Notes under the pieces: generated by a model | Database searches by the model: none | What the model saw: the letters and a program-made list of their open reading frames with translations, nothing else | Told to the model about the DNA's origin: nothing | Shown: in pieces, positions 8,529 through 16,569 of the stretch | Layout: each line of letters starts with the position of its first letter | Position numbering within the stretch: position 1 is the first letter of the stretch | Made by a program: the position numbers and the translations under genes | Source: Marinobacter subterrani | GTDB lineage: Bacteria > Pseudomonadota > Gammaproteobacteria > Pseudomonadales > Oleiphilaceae | Length of the DNA stretch: 64,000 nucleotides | Assembly: GCF_001045555.1 (NCBI RefSeq) | Contig: NZ_LFBU01000001.1 | Location: 1,302,001 to 1,366,000, forward strand | Direction of reading: 5' to 3'

Positions 8529-8741
8529 TCATAACACCACCCGCTTTACCACAGCCTTTGGAAACGAAAAATTAACCAACAGACCAAGCTCTTTCCCTGT
8601 GGCTTTGAGGTAGTTGATTAACTGCAGTTCCTGAATCAGCGCCTTCTGGTAGACCGACTCCAGAAAACCTGCTCCCAGGTGCCGGTATACCTCATACACA
8701 CAGCCGGTAATACGGTAGCAAAGCTCTTTTTCCTTGAGCAT
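8529..8741 (-). pseudogene. GxxExxY protein, internally deleted remnant
   Basis: The 70-residue frame joins the two ends of a GxxExxY-family protein, which is normally near 125 residues. The N-terminal part has the pattern ITGCVYEVYRHLGAGFLESVY, split here for length, that names the family (G-x-x-E-x-x-Y). The C-terminal part reads LINYLKATGKELGLLVNF-SFPKAVVKRVV, which is the family's end. The middle, with the D and E-x-K residues of the PD-(D/E)XK nuclease-like core, is missing, and the join falls at ELQL without breaking the frame. The protein is therefore very unlikely to be active. Repeat arms typical of this family's surroundings occur at 6558. Confidence 0.82.
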
Positions 8742-8796
8742 CTTATATCCTTATTTTTAAGAACCTTTTTGCCACTAAATCTTTATCTTTTCCATG

Positions 8797-9048
8797 TCAG
8801 GCCGCGTGATCACGTTTTGGGTGGGTCTGGTCGCCTTGGCCGGCCAGCAAACCCTGAATGCTAATATCCTCATCCAACGAATCCCAGTGAATACCATGGA
8901 CACTCAGATCAAAGTCTTCCCTGGCTTTTTTCTCGGCATGCAGCAGACGCGGAAACCAGGCCAATGGAGCACCGATTGTGCGACCGTCGGAAATGGTGAC
9001 CCAAAGATTATCTTCGTCAAACCAGACTTTTTCAGGCGAAATAGTCAT
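8797..9048 (-). CDS. DUF2442 protein
   Basis: This 83-residue protein has the DUF2442 pattern: KVWFDEDNLWVTISDGRTI, then LAWFPRLLHA and the ending HWDSLDEDISIQGLLAG. The family is short, acidic and commonly encoded next to DUF4160 proteins, as here; the pair behaves in gene neighbourhoods like a toxin-antitoxin module. The ATG at 9046-9048 is preferred over the ATG at 9061-9063 because GAGGAA lies eight bases before it. It overlaps the end of the DUF4160 gene by 17 bases. The biochemical role is unknown. Confidence 0.85.
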   Translation of the reverse strand: MTISPEKVWFDEDNLWVTISDGRTIGAPLAWFPRLLHAEKKAREDFDLSVHGIHWDSLDEDISIQGLLAGQGDQTHPKRDHAA

Positions 9049-9274
9049 ACCACGCTTCCTCAAACCTCTGTCGGTTCTGCTCTGTTACTTCCAACAATAC
9101 TCTAATTGTACGGGCATCAAAACCATCATTACGCGCTAGCGCTGCAGTTGGACACAGCCAGAACTTGGCTTCTTTGCCCGAAGCTCGAACATGAACATGG
9201 GCAGGCTCCAGGGGGTTGCCCTCGTTCGAGTAGAAAAAGAACTTGAACCCCTGATACCGGAAAATAACTGGCAT
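9032..9274 (-). CDS. DUF4160 protein
   Basis: The 80-residue product starts PVIFRYQGFKFFFYSNEG and continues EPAHVHVRASGKEAKFWL; the short PAHVHV histidine motif and the following strand are diagnostic of DUF4160. The domain is small, basic and usually found upstream of DUF2442. The two genes overlap, so they are probably made together. A toxin-like role is inferred from this pairing. It begins 10 bases from the stop of the beta-CASP gene, on the same strand. Confidence 0.85.
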   Translation of the reverse strand: MPVIFRYQGFKFFFYSNEGNPLEPAHVHVRASGKEAKFWLCPTAALARNDGFDARTIRVLLEVTEQNRQRFEEAWYDYFA

Positions 9275-9284
9275 AATTACTCCG

Positions 9285-10913
9285 CTACTCGGGGATCAAA
9301 ACCTGAGGCTGAGCCAGCAGCCCTTCCAACTTGGTCTTCAGCGCCTCTTTTGCGCTTCGATCCCCATGCACCACCCGAATCTCCTTCGGAGCCTGAGGAA
9401 TACCCTGGACAAACCGAAGCAAATCACTCTGCCCCGCATGCGCCGAGTACCCGCCCACCTGATGAACCCGCACCCGGATATCGTAGCGCTCGCCATCCAG
9501 CTCAACCCAGCCACCCCGGGGGCCATAGGTCAGAATGTCCCGCCCCGGCGTACCGGCCGCCTGATAACCCACAAACAAAACATCATTGCGCTGATCACCC
9601 AGCATGGCTTTCAGGTAGTTCACCACACGGCCGCCGGCGCACATACCGGAACCGGCCAGAACCACACAGGGGCGATGGGAGCGGGCAAGGTAATCCACGG
9701 CATTCAGATGGTCTTCATGGGAATTGATCACAGTGAGCTGCTCGAAGGACAAAGGGTGCCGCCCCTTGCGAACCCGTTCTGTGGCTTCGGCATCCCAGTA
9801 AGGCTTCAGATCGCGGTAGATGCGGGTGAATTCCGCGGCCAGCGGGGAATCGACAACGATTTCCAGAGACTCCCAGGTGAAGGAGGGGTCTGACCCCGTG
9901 GGGTCAGACCCCATTTTCACGAGCTTGCCGGCAGATTCGGAGTTAGCGTTGAAGTCGGGGTCTGACCCCACGGGGTCAGACCCCTTTTTCATGCCCGAAG
10001 GTACGCCGTCACCACCAAACTCATAAATCAGACTCTCAATCTCATACAACAACTCCTGCGTCCGCCCAATACTGAACGCCGGCACCAGCACCGTGCCGCC
10101 ATCCTCCAGCGCATGCTCCAACACCGCCTTCAACCGGCACCGCCGAGTCTCCCGATCCTCATGATCCTTATCACCATAAGTACTCTCAATCACCAACCGG
10201 TCCGCCCGCTCCGGCGATTCCGGCGCCGGCAGCAATGGGGCATGCGGCGCGCCCAGATCACCGCTGAACACAATCCGCTCCTCAACATCCCCCACACGGG
10301 CATCACACTCCACATAAGCCGAGCCCAGAATATGCCCTGCCCTCTGCAGCCGAACTGCCAGCGAGCTATCCCCCTCGGAAAACACCGAATGCCACTGGCC
10401 ATAGGGCACCGGCACCAGCCGGGAACGAATCAGCCCGAGAACCCGCTCAATCAACCGGCGATCCCGCGTGAAACCAATCTTCAGGGCATCCTCCAGAATT
10501 TCCGGCAGCATGATGGCGGAAGGTTCCGAACAAATAATCGGCCCCTCAAAACCCGCCGCCAGCAAATAGGGTATGCGGCCAACGTGGTCGATATGCACGT
10601 GGGTAACGACCAGGGCGCGGATATGCCCGATGGGGAAATCAATGGAGAGATCAGAAGCGGAAGCGCCGCGGCCTTCGTCCTGGCCCTGGAACAGACCGCA
10701 GTCTATGAGAATGCCGGCCGAGCTGGAGGGCATGAAGGTGGGGTCTGACCCCACGGGGTCAGACCCCGTTTTCATCCCCGGAGCAAACCCCGTAGGCGCC
10801 GTTTTCAGAATCTCCAGGATTTCCCCGCAATCAAACTCATGGCTGGCCCGCATCAGCCGGTTCAAGGTCTGCTCTACCTCGCCCCAGGCCATGGCTACCT
10901 CGCGCGCCATCAT
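9285..10913 (-). CDS. Beta-CASP metallo-beta-lactamase RNase, chimeric, with repeat insertions
   Basis: The core is a metallo-beta-lactamase/beta-CASP protein (RNA-specificity family): THVHIDHVGRIPYL gives the metal ligands, GHILGSAYVE and FSGDLGAPHAPLL follow, and the C-terminus has SGMCAGGRVVNYL and HQVGGYSAHAGQ. Three features are abnormal. The first 45 residues are not beta-CASP sequence but the end of a WbpM/CapD protein. The family's opening strand (compare LRFLGATGTVTGSRYLL in the intact relative at 34074) is missing; the frame jumps through a palindrome straight to ILIDCGLFQG. Palindromes are also translated as GSDPVGSDP-type peptides at about residues 49-58, 310-319 and 334-343, the last two forming a roughly 40-residue insert before LEIVVDSPLAAEFT. 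A start at 10775 or 10733 is possible. Activity is doubtful. Confidence 0.75.
   Translation of the reverse strand: MMAREVAMAWGEVEQTLNRLMRASHEFDCGEILEILKTAPTGFAPGMKTGSDPVGSDPTFMPSSSAGILIDCGLFQGQDEGRGASASDLSIDFPIGHIRALVVTHVHIDHVGRIPYLLAAGFEGPIICSEPSAIMLPEILEDALKIGFTRDRRLIERVLGLIRSRLVPVPYGQWHSVFSEGDSSLAVRLQRAGHILGSAYVECDARVGDVEERIVFSGDLGAPHAPLLPAPESPERADRLVIESTYGDKDHEDRETRRCRLKAVLEHALEDGGTVLVPAFSIGRTQELLYEIESLIYEFGGDGVPSGMKKGSDPVGSDPDFNANSESAGKLVKMGSDPTGSDPSFTWESLEIVVDSPLAAEFTRIYRDLKPYWDAEATERVRKGRHPLSFEQLTVINSHEDHLNAVDYLARSHRPCVVLAGSGMCAGGRVVNYLKAMLGDQRNDVLFVGYQAAGTPGRDILTYGPRGGWVELDGERYDIRVRVHQVGGYSAHAGQSDLLRFVQGIPQAPKEIRVVHGDRSAKEALKTKLEGLLAQPQVLIPE
9885..9984. repeat. Composite palindrome pair, type A, inside a coding region
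   Basis: Two 28-bp palindromes at 9885-9912 and 9957-9984 repeat the arrangement at 7687-7786: same unit, same 72-base offset, related spacer and shared outer flank (GACTCCC before, TTTTTCAT after). Because 72 is a multiple of three and the units contain no stop in this frame, the beta-CASP gene reads through both. Confidence 0.92.
10740..10767. repeat. Single type A palindrome at the CapD/beta-CASP junction
   Basis: One 28-bp unit sits exactly where CapD-derived sequence ends (10776) and beta-CASP sequence begins (about 10730). It is flanked by GTTTTCAT on one side and ATGAAGGT on the other. Its place suggests that the repeat took part in, or marks, the rearrangement. Confidence 0.9.
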
Positions 10914-11301
10914 GATGCGCGGATGGGGCGTACGGCCTTATCGGTGGAAATCAGAACAAAGCGCTCCACACCGGCGGCAGTAGCAGCCTCGGCAACATGG
11001 AAGGCACCAAACACATTGTTCTGAACACCCTCAATATGGCTGATGTCGTAAACCGGGATGCCATTGATCAGCGCCCGGTGATTGGCTTTTCGAAACGTTA
11101 TAAAGGCTGAGGGACGATATTCGGTGCCCTGCTCCAGCGCGTTCCGCTGACAAAAATAAACGCCAGTGCCCCATAAATAACCGGCACCGACCGGGGAATC
11201 AGTACTTCAAGCCAGTAACCAAGCAGGATTAAAGTAACCGCAGAAATGCAGACGCTGGAGAAAATGTGGAAACGTGAGAGGTTCAGAAATCGTTCAAACA
11301 T
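10776..11301 (-). pseudogene. Relic of a WbpM/CapD-type nucleotide-sugar dehydratase
   Basis: Collinear fragments of a protein like the intact one at 30614-32581 are visible. First, 11301 to about 11140 encodes a membrane segment with LIPRSVPVIYGALAF and SGTR. Then, in another frame, ALEQGTEYRPSAFITFR leads to VYDISHI, joined directly to EGVQNNVFGAFHVAEAA and GVERFVLISTDKAVRP. A frame change follows, and HPRIMMAREVAMAWGEVEQ to TAPTGFAP finishes the gene. In the intact copy the joined blocks are separated by about 180 and 100 residues, so at least three internal deletions occurred. This stretch holds no intact gene; 11302-11394 shows only an AAGGAG ribosome binding site ahead of the relic. Confidence 0.88.
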
Positions 11302-11394
11302 AACACCCCTTCATGTCGACTGCTCCTTGAATTTACCGCAATTAAGTCTTTCAACCACAGAGCAGTCACGACTGAAATAACGACAAAGCGTAAA

Positions 11395-11982
11395 TCAGTT
11401 CTTGCCTGGCACCCGATCCCCTGCACCCTTACCTGCCACCGTCATAAAGATATACTTGAAGTAAGCGCCAACCGTCAGGTTCTCAAGCATTTTCTGATCT
11501 GTCTCTGCCAGCAATTTCGGGGTAGACATATCTATATTATTCACCTGTGCCAATCCCGTAATACCCGGGCGAGCAGCCAACACACCCCGGCTTTCGCGTT
11601 CCGCGATCAGTTCTTCCTGATTGAACAAACAAGGGCGAGGGCCTACCAGGCTCATCTCACCCTTGAACACATTCCAAAGCTGTGGCAGCTCATCCAGCTT
11701 GGTGCGCCGAAGGAAGTGACCAAACGGCGTAATCGCACGGGCACTGGCCAGGTGGCTTGCAACAGAGGCGGTGTCCTTTTTCATGGTACGGAACTTCACC
11801 AGCGTAAACGGCTTTCTGTTACGCCCAACCCGCTCCTGCCGAAAAAGCGGAGAGCCGGTGTCGAACAGGCCGATAACGGCCAGAATCAAAAGCACGGGAA
11901 AGCCGAACAGCAAACCAGTGAACGAAAAAAAGACATCAAAAACCCGAATCAATAGCCAGCCCCCAAACCAAAACCGCTCCAA
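11395..11982 (-). CDS. Initiating sugar transferase (monotopic phosphoglycosyl transferase, PglC-like)
   Basis: The 195-residue protein is a minimal bacterial sugar transferase that moves a sugar phosphate onto undecaprenyl phosphate to start glycan assembly. It has the single N-terminal re-entrant hydrophobic segment (residues 8-40), the KFRTM motif, [15 protein letters not shown] with the catalytic Asp-Glu pair, and SLVGPRPCL, then [12 protein letters not shown]. The length fits the small PglC class and not the polytopic WcaJ class. The relic of a WbpM-type dehydratase follows immediately on the same strand. An intact dehydratase and a reductase at 29451-32581 could supply the UDP-6-deoxy-HexNAc substrate; that link is inferred. 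Confidence 0.88.
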   Translation of the reverse strand: MERFWFGGWLLIRVFDVFFSFTGLLFGFPVLLILAVIGLFDTGSPLFRQERVGRNRKPFTLVKFRTMKKDTASVASHLASARAITPFGHFLRRTKLDELPQLWNVFKGEMSLVGPRPCLFNQEELIAERESRGVLAARPGITGLAQVNNIDMSTPKLLAETDQKMLENLTVGAYFKYIFMTVAGKGAGDRVPGKN

Positions 11983-12127
11983 AGACAGCGGAACCGGTGT
12001 TTTTCATCGCCAACAATCCATGGTGGACGTCATCATTTTGAATAGACCTTAAAAGTGCCGGATAGTAACATTCGGCACCGTTGCGATCACGCCTTCCCAA
12101 TCAAAAGACAGAACGCTGAATAATTCC

Positions 12128-13558
12128 ATGACACGCCCAATCTCTACTACCGATTCCATCATTCAATCCAGCCACATTGCCTTTGGCACAAGTGGCGCCA
12201 GGGGGCTGGTGGAACAGTTTACAGCCGATGTATGTGCCGCGTTTACCGTCGCTTTCTTGCGTGAAATGCGAGCCAGATTCACCTTCGATCGTGTGGCCAT
12301 TGCCATCGACCGGCGCCCAAGTAGCCCACAAATGGCGGCCGCCTGTATTGGTGCCGCGAACAGCCTCGGGCTGAAAACAGACTACTGCGGCGTTCTCCCA
12401 ACGCCTGCGCTGGCACTGCAATCCATGACAGACGGCATCCCGGCGATCATGGTTACCGGCAGCCACATCCCGTTTGACCGCAATGGCATCAAGTTTTATC
12501 GCCCAGACGGCGAAATCAGCAAAGCCGATGAAGCAGCCATCATCAGCAACCCAGAGATCCTGCCCAACTACCAGCCCACTCTGCCTGAGCCATCCAACAG
12601 AGCGAAAGAAAACTACATTCATCGCTACACAAGCCTCTACCCGGCTTCCGCACTTGCAGGCCTGCGTATCGGGCTTTACGAGCACTCGGCAGCAGGCCGC
12701 GACATAAACCGGGATATTTTCGAGCGACTGGGCGCAGAGGTTATCTCCCTCGGCCGCACCGAAAGCTTCGTGCCGATCGATACCGAGGCGGTCTCTGAAG
12801 AAGACCGCGCCCGCGGGCAACAGTGGGCCGGGGAATACCAACTGGACGCGCTTTTCTCAACCGATGGCGACGGCGACCGCCCGCTACTGGCCGATGAAAA
12901 CGGGAATTGGTTGCGAGGTGACATACTCGGCTTGCTGTGTGCGCAACACCTGAACGTAGAGGCTCTTGCCGTACCGATCAGTTGTAACACCGCAATCGAA
13001 CTTAGCGGTGCCTTCAAAGCCGTAGCGCGCACCCGAATCGGCTCGCCTTACGTTATTGACGCCATGGAGAAACTGAATCACCACACCTCCGTAGCCGGCT
13101 TTGAAGCCAACGGCGGCTTCCTGACTGGTTCCGATATTGAAACCACAAGCACCACCCTCAAAGCGTTGCCAACAAGAGACGCGGTGCTCCCGGCACTGGT
13201 CGCCCTCAGTGCGGCGAGCAAAAAAGGTGAACCACTTTCCCACCTGCTTGCGACCTTGCCACAGCGTTACACCGCAAGCGACAGGCTAACCCAATTCCCT
13301 ACGGACAAGAGCCAACTGCTCCTGGCAACCTGGAAGGCAAATCCTGAACGCCTCGCCACAGACCTGGCTCTTCCGGCTGATATCCGATCTATCGATTTCA
13401 CTGATGGCCTAAGAGCGACCCTGCAGAATGAGCAGATTGTACACCTGCGCCCCTCTGGAAATGCTCCGGAACTCAGGTGCTATTGTGAAGCGGAGACACC
13501 TGAAGAGGCCCAAGCCTTACTTGAAGCGGGCATGCAATCCTTGCGAAAGCAGGCATGA
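12128..13558 (+). CDS. Phosphomannomutase (ManB/CpsG class)
   Basis: A 476-residue alpha-D-phosphohexomutase that would interconvert mannose-6-phosphate and mannose-1-phosphate. Domain 1 has IAFGTSGARGLV near the start and VTGSHIPFDRNGIKFY with the phosphoserine at about residue 110; the usual TASHNP form is altered to TGSHIP. Domain 2 carries the metal loop STDGDGDRPL near residue 245, domain 3 has GFEANGGFLTGS for sugar choice, and domain 4 has RPSGNAPELRCYCEA for phosphate binding. It sits across from the GDP-mannose and GDP-rhamnose genes and feeds manC. Its stop overlaps the possible start of the Nudix gene in ATGA. Confidence 0.9.
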   Translation: MTRPISTTDSIIQSSHIAFGTSGARGLVEQFTADVCAAFTVAFLREMRARFTFDRVAIAIDRRPSSPQMAAACIGAANSLGLKTDYCGVLPTPALALQSMTDGIPAIMVTGSHIPFDRNGIKFYRPDGEISKADEAAIISNPEILPNYQPTLPEPSNRAKENYIHRYTSLYPASALAGLRIGLYEHSAAGRDINRDIFERLGAEVISLGRTESFVPIDTEAVSEEDRARGQQWAGEYQLDALFSTDGDGDRPLLADENGNWLRGDILGLLCAQHLNVEALAVPISCNTAIELSGAFKAVARTRIGSPYVIDAMEKLNHHTSVAGFEANGGFLTGSDIETTSTTLKALPTRDAVLPALVALSAASKKGEPLSHLLATLPQRYTASDRLTQFPTDKSQLLLATWKANPERLATDLALPADIRSIDFTDGLRATLQNEQIVHLRPSGNAPELRCYCEAETPEEAQALLEAGMQSLRKQA

Positions 13559-14145
13559 ACCATCGGTCAGTTACAAAGGGCATTGTGATGGGCGTATACA
13601 AAGGCGACAGCAGGAAGGGTGAGATAGAGATACTGGAAGAAAGGGAGGTCTTTCGGAATCAATACGCCACGCTAAGCAATGACAAAGTCCGATTCCCCTC
13701 AGGCACCACTGGTGAGTACCTGCGGTTTCGCTGGAACGCCCCCTACGGCGTTATGGTTTTTGCCCGTAACCCAAATGGCGATCTACTGTTGATTCGCAAC
13801 TTCCGCCACGAAACACGGGCATGGCACTGGGAGATTCCCAAAGGCTTTGGTATGGAAAACCTATCCCCGCAGGCGTGCGCGCAAAAAGAGCTGGAAGAAG
13901 AGACCGGCTACTCTGCCCAAGACTGGCGATTGTTCCGAACGTTCCAACACGCGGAGCACAGAACCTACCTGTTTGAGTGCACAACCCAGGCACTAGCGAA
14001 CACGGCAAAAGAGCACAGCGAGGCCATCACGGGGTGCCGCTTTTTCTCAAAGAATGAATGCAAACAGATGATGATGGACGACACCGCGGTAACCGATGCT
14101 ACCACGCTCTTTTTGATAGCCTACATTCAACTGGCAGACGTATAA
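13555..14145 (+). CDS. Nudix hydrolase (ADP-ribose pyrophosphatase-like)
   Basis: The 196-residue protein has the Nudix box in the form KGFGMENLSPQACAQKELEE followed by ETGY; the REUXEEXGU core is KELEEETGY. The strand APYGVMVFARNPNGDLLLIR and the EIPKG motif ahead of the box fit enzymes that split nucleotide-diphosphate sugars or ADP-ribose. Leucine stands at the first conserved glutamate position of the textbook box, as in the EIPRGFGE-type relatives I know. An internal ATG at 13588 has a better ribosome binding site (AAAGGG, seven bases away) and may be the true start. It meets the next gene tail to tail with a 19-base overlap. Confidence 0.88.
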   Translation: MNHRSVTKGIVMGVYKGDSRKGEIEILEEREVFRNQYATLSNDKVRFPSGTTGEYLRFRWNAPYGVMVFARNPNGDLLLIRNFRHETRAWHWEIPKGFGMENLSPQACAQKELEEETGYSAQDWRLFRTFQHAEHRTYLFECTTQALANTAKEHSEAITGCRFFSKNECKQMMMDDTAVTDATTLFLIAYIQLADV

Positions 14146-15413
14146 AGGGTCTCAAGATTACTGCGCGCCATAACCCGCGCGCTGATTTGATCATTCTGCC
14201 CGCTTGTCATGATTTCGGTGTGGAAATCCCGCTTTTCCAGTCCAAAACGCGCTTCTTCCCGCTTACCTTTTCGGTCCAGCAGCTCACAGGCAAAGAAGTT
14301 GGCCAACGATAACAAGCCGCCACCCAGCACATCCGAAAGCACCAGGCCCAGAGAGAACACGCCGCTCTCATGCCCCACCTTCATGACCGGCTTTATAAGC
14401 CTGCTTGCACCCGTAGTGATCGAGGCCTTTCGGCCAAGATGTTTATCAAGGATATAGCGATCAATAGCAATCTGGTAATCCTGCAGCGCCTCCATGACAT
14501 CCTTCAGTTGCCCTTCCCGTTTGATCGCACCGCCAGACAGGTTTTGAAAGCGTCGGAATTCGCTTGAGGAACGCAACCTCAACACATCCTCGATAGACAG
14601 TTTACGAAGTGCATACTCGTACGAGCTGAGATCAAGGCCGGAATACATTGCCAGCTCTTTCACTCCCTCTACCGGCTGCGCCTCCGATGCTTTGGCGTCG
14701 TAGGCCAGCTCAAATGACGCCTGGTGCACCGGTGAATAAATCGGATTGGCTTCCATTACACTAGGAATCCCTGTGACATAAGGCGCATCGGAGAACTGCA
14801 CAATCTGCTCCCGAAACTGCTCCCAGATCCGTTCCTGTCCACGGGCGCTCAAGATTTTGCCCAGCCCCTCATACAAAAAAATCCGCCCAAGGCCATTATT
14901 TCGAGCCGATTCTTCTTCCATCAGAGCGAGCAAGAGCGACTGCGTATCGTCACCAAAGACCCTGGCAGCCGATTCACGACGGAAAATATCAAAGACATTA
15001 CTGGTGTAATGATCCCGCAGTTGCGCATAGTGATATGGGCGAATGTCGCATAATTTACTCATGCTCTGGAGATCGTCGTCCTGGAAAAACTCTTCAACAA
15101 CATCAGACCGCTGCTTGCCCTCCCTTGCAAAGGCGTCCCGCACCTTGGTAAGCGGCTGCCCATCCACCGCGTCTTCGGTTGCCCGCACCGCGATGGATAT
15201 CAGAGAATCATCCAGCACCAATCGGAAATCCGGATCGGTACTCAAAAGGCGGCGAAAGTTCATGCAGTTAACGGCCTGCGCATCGGACAACATCAGGCGC
15301 TCATTAAAGAGCAGGGCATGTTTGAAATAAGCCGAAAATGCATCAAGCCTGTTTCTATCCCAAGCCAGAGGTACTTCGGTATCTGCGAGCATCCAGTAGG
15401 AGGGGTTTGTCAT
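14127..15413 (-). CDS. Uncharacterised 428-residue protein of the O-antigen locus
   Basis: I do not recognise a family. The start at 15411-15413 is preferred: GAGGAT lies eight bases upstream, whereas an in-frame codon at 15437 lies inside the upstream gene. The protein is mostly polar and helical, begins TNPSYWMLADTEVPLAWDRN, has an alternating Leu/charged helix region around residues 255-320, and one hydrophobic stretch near residues 345-375 (GVFSLGLVLSDVLGGGLLSL) that could be a membrane or buried segment. It has no signal peptide. It is the last gene of the minus-strand polysaccharide run, 17 bases beyond the glycosyltransferase, so a role in making or modifying the glycan is suggested by position only. 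Confidence 0.8.
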   Translation of the reverse strand: MTNPSYWMLADTEVPLAWDRNRLDAFSAYFKHALLFNERLMLSDAQAVNCMNFRRLLSTDPDFRLVLDDSLISIAVRATEDAVDGQPLTKVRDAFAREGKQRSDVVEEFFQDDDLQSMSKLCDIRPYHYAQLRDHYTSNVFDIFRRESAARVFGDDTQSLLLALMEEESARNNGLGRIFLYEGLGKILSARGQERIWEQFREQIVQFSDAPYVTGIPSVMEANPIYSPVHQASFELAYDAKASEAQPVEGVKELAMYSGLDLSSYEYALRKLSIEDVLRLRSSSEFRRFQNLSGGAIKREGQLKDVMEALQDYQIAIDRYILDKHLGRKASITTGASRLIKPVMKVGHESGVFSLGLVLSDVLGGGLLSLANFFACELLDRKGKREEARFGLEKRDFHTEIMTSGQNDQISARVMARSNLETLYTSAS

Positions 15414-15429
15414 AAAGCATATCCTCAAT

Positions 15430-16569
15430 TCAACCAAATACGTTCCGGTAAACCATAACCGTCTCCTTCACGCAGCGGCCCCAGGTGAAGCCCTCTGCTT
15501 GCAAGAGCCCGCCTGAAATCATTCGCTTCCTTTGTTCATCATTTCCCAGGGCCAGCGAAAAGGCATCCGCCAAACCGACTAAATCATCCGGACTTTTGTG
15601 TAACGCGGCATCGCCGACCACCTCCGGCAAAGATGCCTGATTAGAACAAACCACGGGCACGCCGGACTGCATCGCCTCCAACACAGGAAGCCCAAACCCC
15701 TCATAAAGCGAGGGAAACACAAACAACCGCGCCGCTGAATACATTAGTGGCAGCTCTTCGGCCGGCAGAAATCCCAGGTACTTAGCCCAGCCTTCACGCT
15801 CCGCATCTTTTATCCGGGCGTGTATGTCGTCACTCTTCCAGCCCCGGTAGCCAGTGAGAACCAGCGGCCACCGCTGCCGGACAGACTTTGGTAACTGCTC
15901 ATAGGCTTCCAATAGCCGGATAATGTTTTTTCTGGGCTCAATCGTACCAACGAACAGACTGTAACCCTGGTACGTTAGACCGTATCGACTCAGAACCTTA
16001 CGAACCTCGCTTTCAGTTCTAGGGCGAAATTCTGGGCCAGCCGCCAGGGGAATCGCGTGGATTTTTTCCAAGGGCCAGCCAGCAAACTCTGCCAGTTCAT
16101 GGCGGGTGAACTCCGAATCCGTTATCAGTGCGTCTGCGGTATCCAGTGTTTTTCGAAATTCCCGCTGAAGGTATTTCACCTTAACCGGATCAAAACACTC
16201 GGCCCATTTGAACGGAGACAAATCATGAAAGGTGGCCACTTTTCGGCCCGGAAAGGGAGGCAGAAAAAAGTTGGGGCCGTGGTAGATAAAATCTTCATGG
16301 CCTTTAAGAGCCTGCTTCCTGAGAATCGGCATCAGCAGCCGATAGGCCTCCATAGCGAGACTGCTCTTCTGCACCAATTGCTTCAGGCCATGGGTTCCAC
16401 CAGACGAACTGGCAGGCTCCGGCAACCCGGGCAAGAACCGGGTGCCGGAAAAGAGTTTGAGCTCTTCAATCTCGTCGCTCGACTGCATGCCCTTCGCGAG
16501 CTCATAGGCATAGCGGCCGATACCCGTTAACGGGAAACGAACCGGCTCAACAGAAAGGATGACCTTCAC
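15430..16569 (-). CDS. Glycosyltransferase family 4
   Basis: The 379-residue protein is a GT-B, retaining, GT4-type transferase. It opens VILSVEPVRFPLTGIGRYAY, the acceptor-side glycine motif; the donor side has LFVGTIEPRKNIIRLLEAY and the E-x7-E motif in SLYEGFGLPVLEAMQSGVPV. The closest functional idea is a GDP-D-rhamnose or GDP-mannose transferase, because rmd and gmd lie directly upstream; this is inference. The start is GTG at 16567-16569, overlapping the rmd stop as GTGA. Confidence 0.9.
   Translation of the reverse strand: MKVILSVEPVRFPLTGIGRYAYELAKGMQSSDEIEELKLFSGTRFLPGLPEPASSSGGTHGLKQLVQKSSLAMEAYRLLMPILRKQALKGHEDFIYHGPNFFLPPFPGRKVATFHDLSPFKWAECFDPVKVKYLQREFRKTLDTADALITDSEFTRHELAEFAGWPLEKIHAIPLAAGPEFRPRTESEVRKVLSRYGLTYQGYSLFVGTIEPRKNIIRLLEAYEQLPKSVRQRWPLVLTGYRGWKSDDIHARIKDAEREGWAKYLGFLPAEELPLMYSAARLFVFPSLYEGFGLPVLEAMQSGVPVVCSNQASLPEVVGDAALHKSPDDLVGLADAFSLALGNDEQRKRMISGGLLQAEGFTWGRCVKETVMVYRNVFG

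Noticed and set aside
12101..12841. Minus-strand frame of 246 residues
   Set aside because: It is the complement of the phosphomannomutase gene, whose motifs are on the plus strand.
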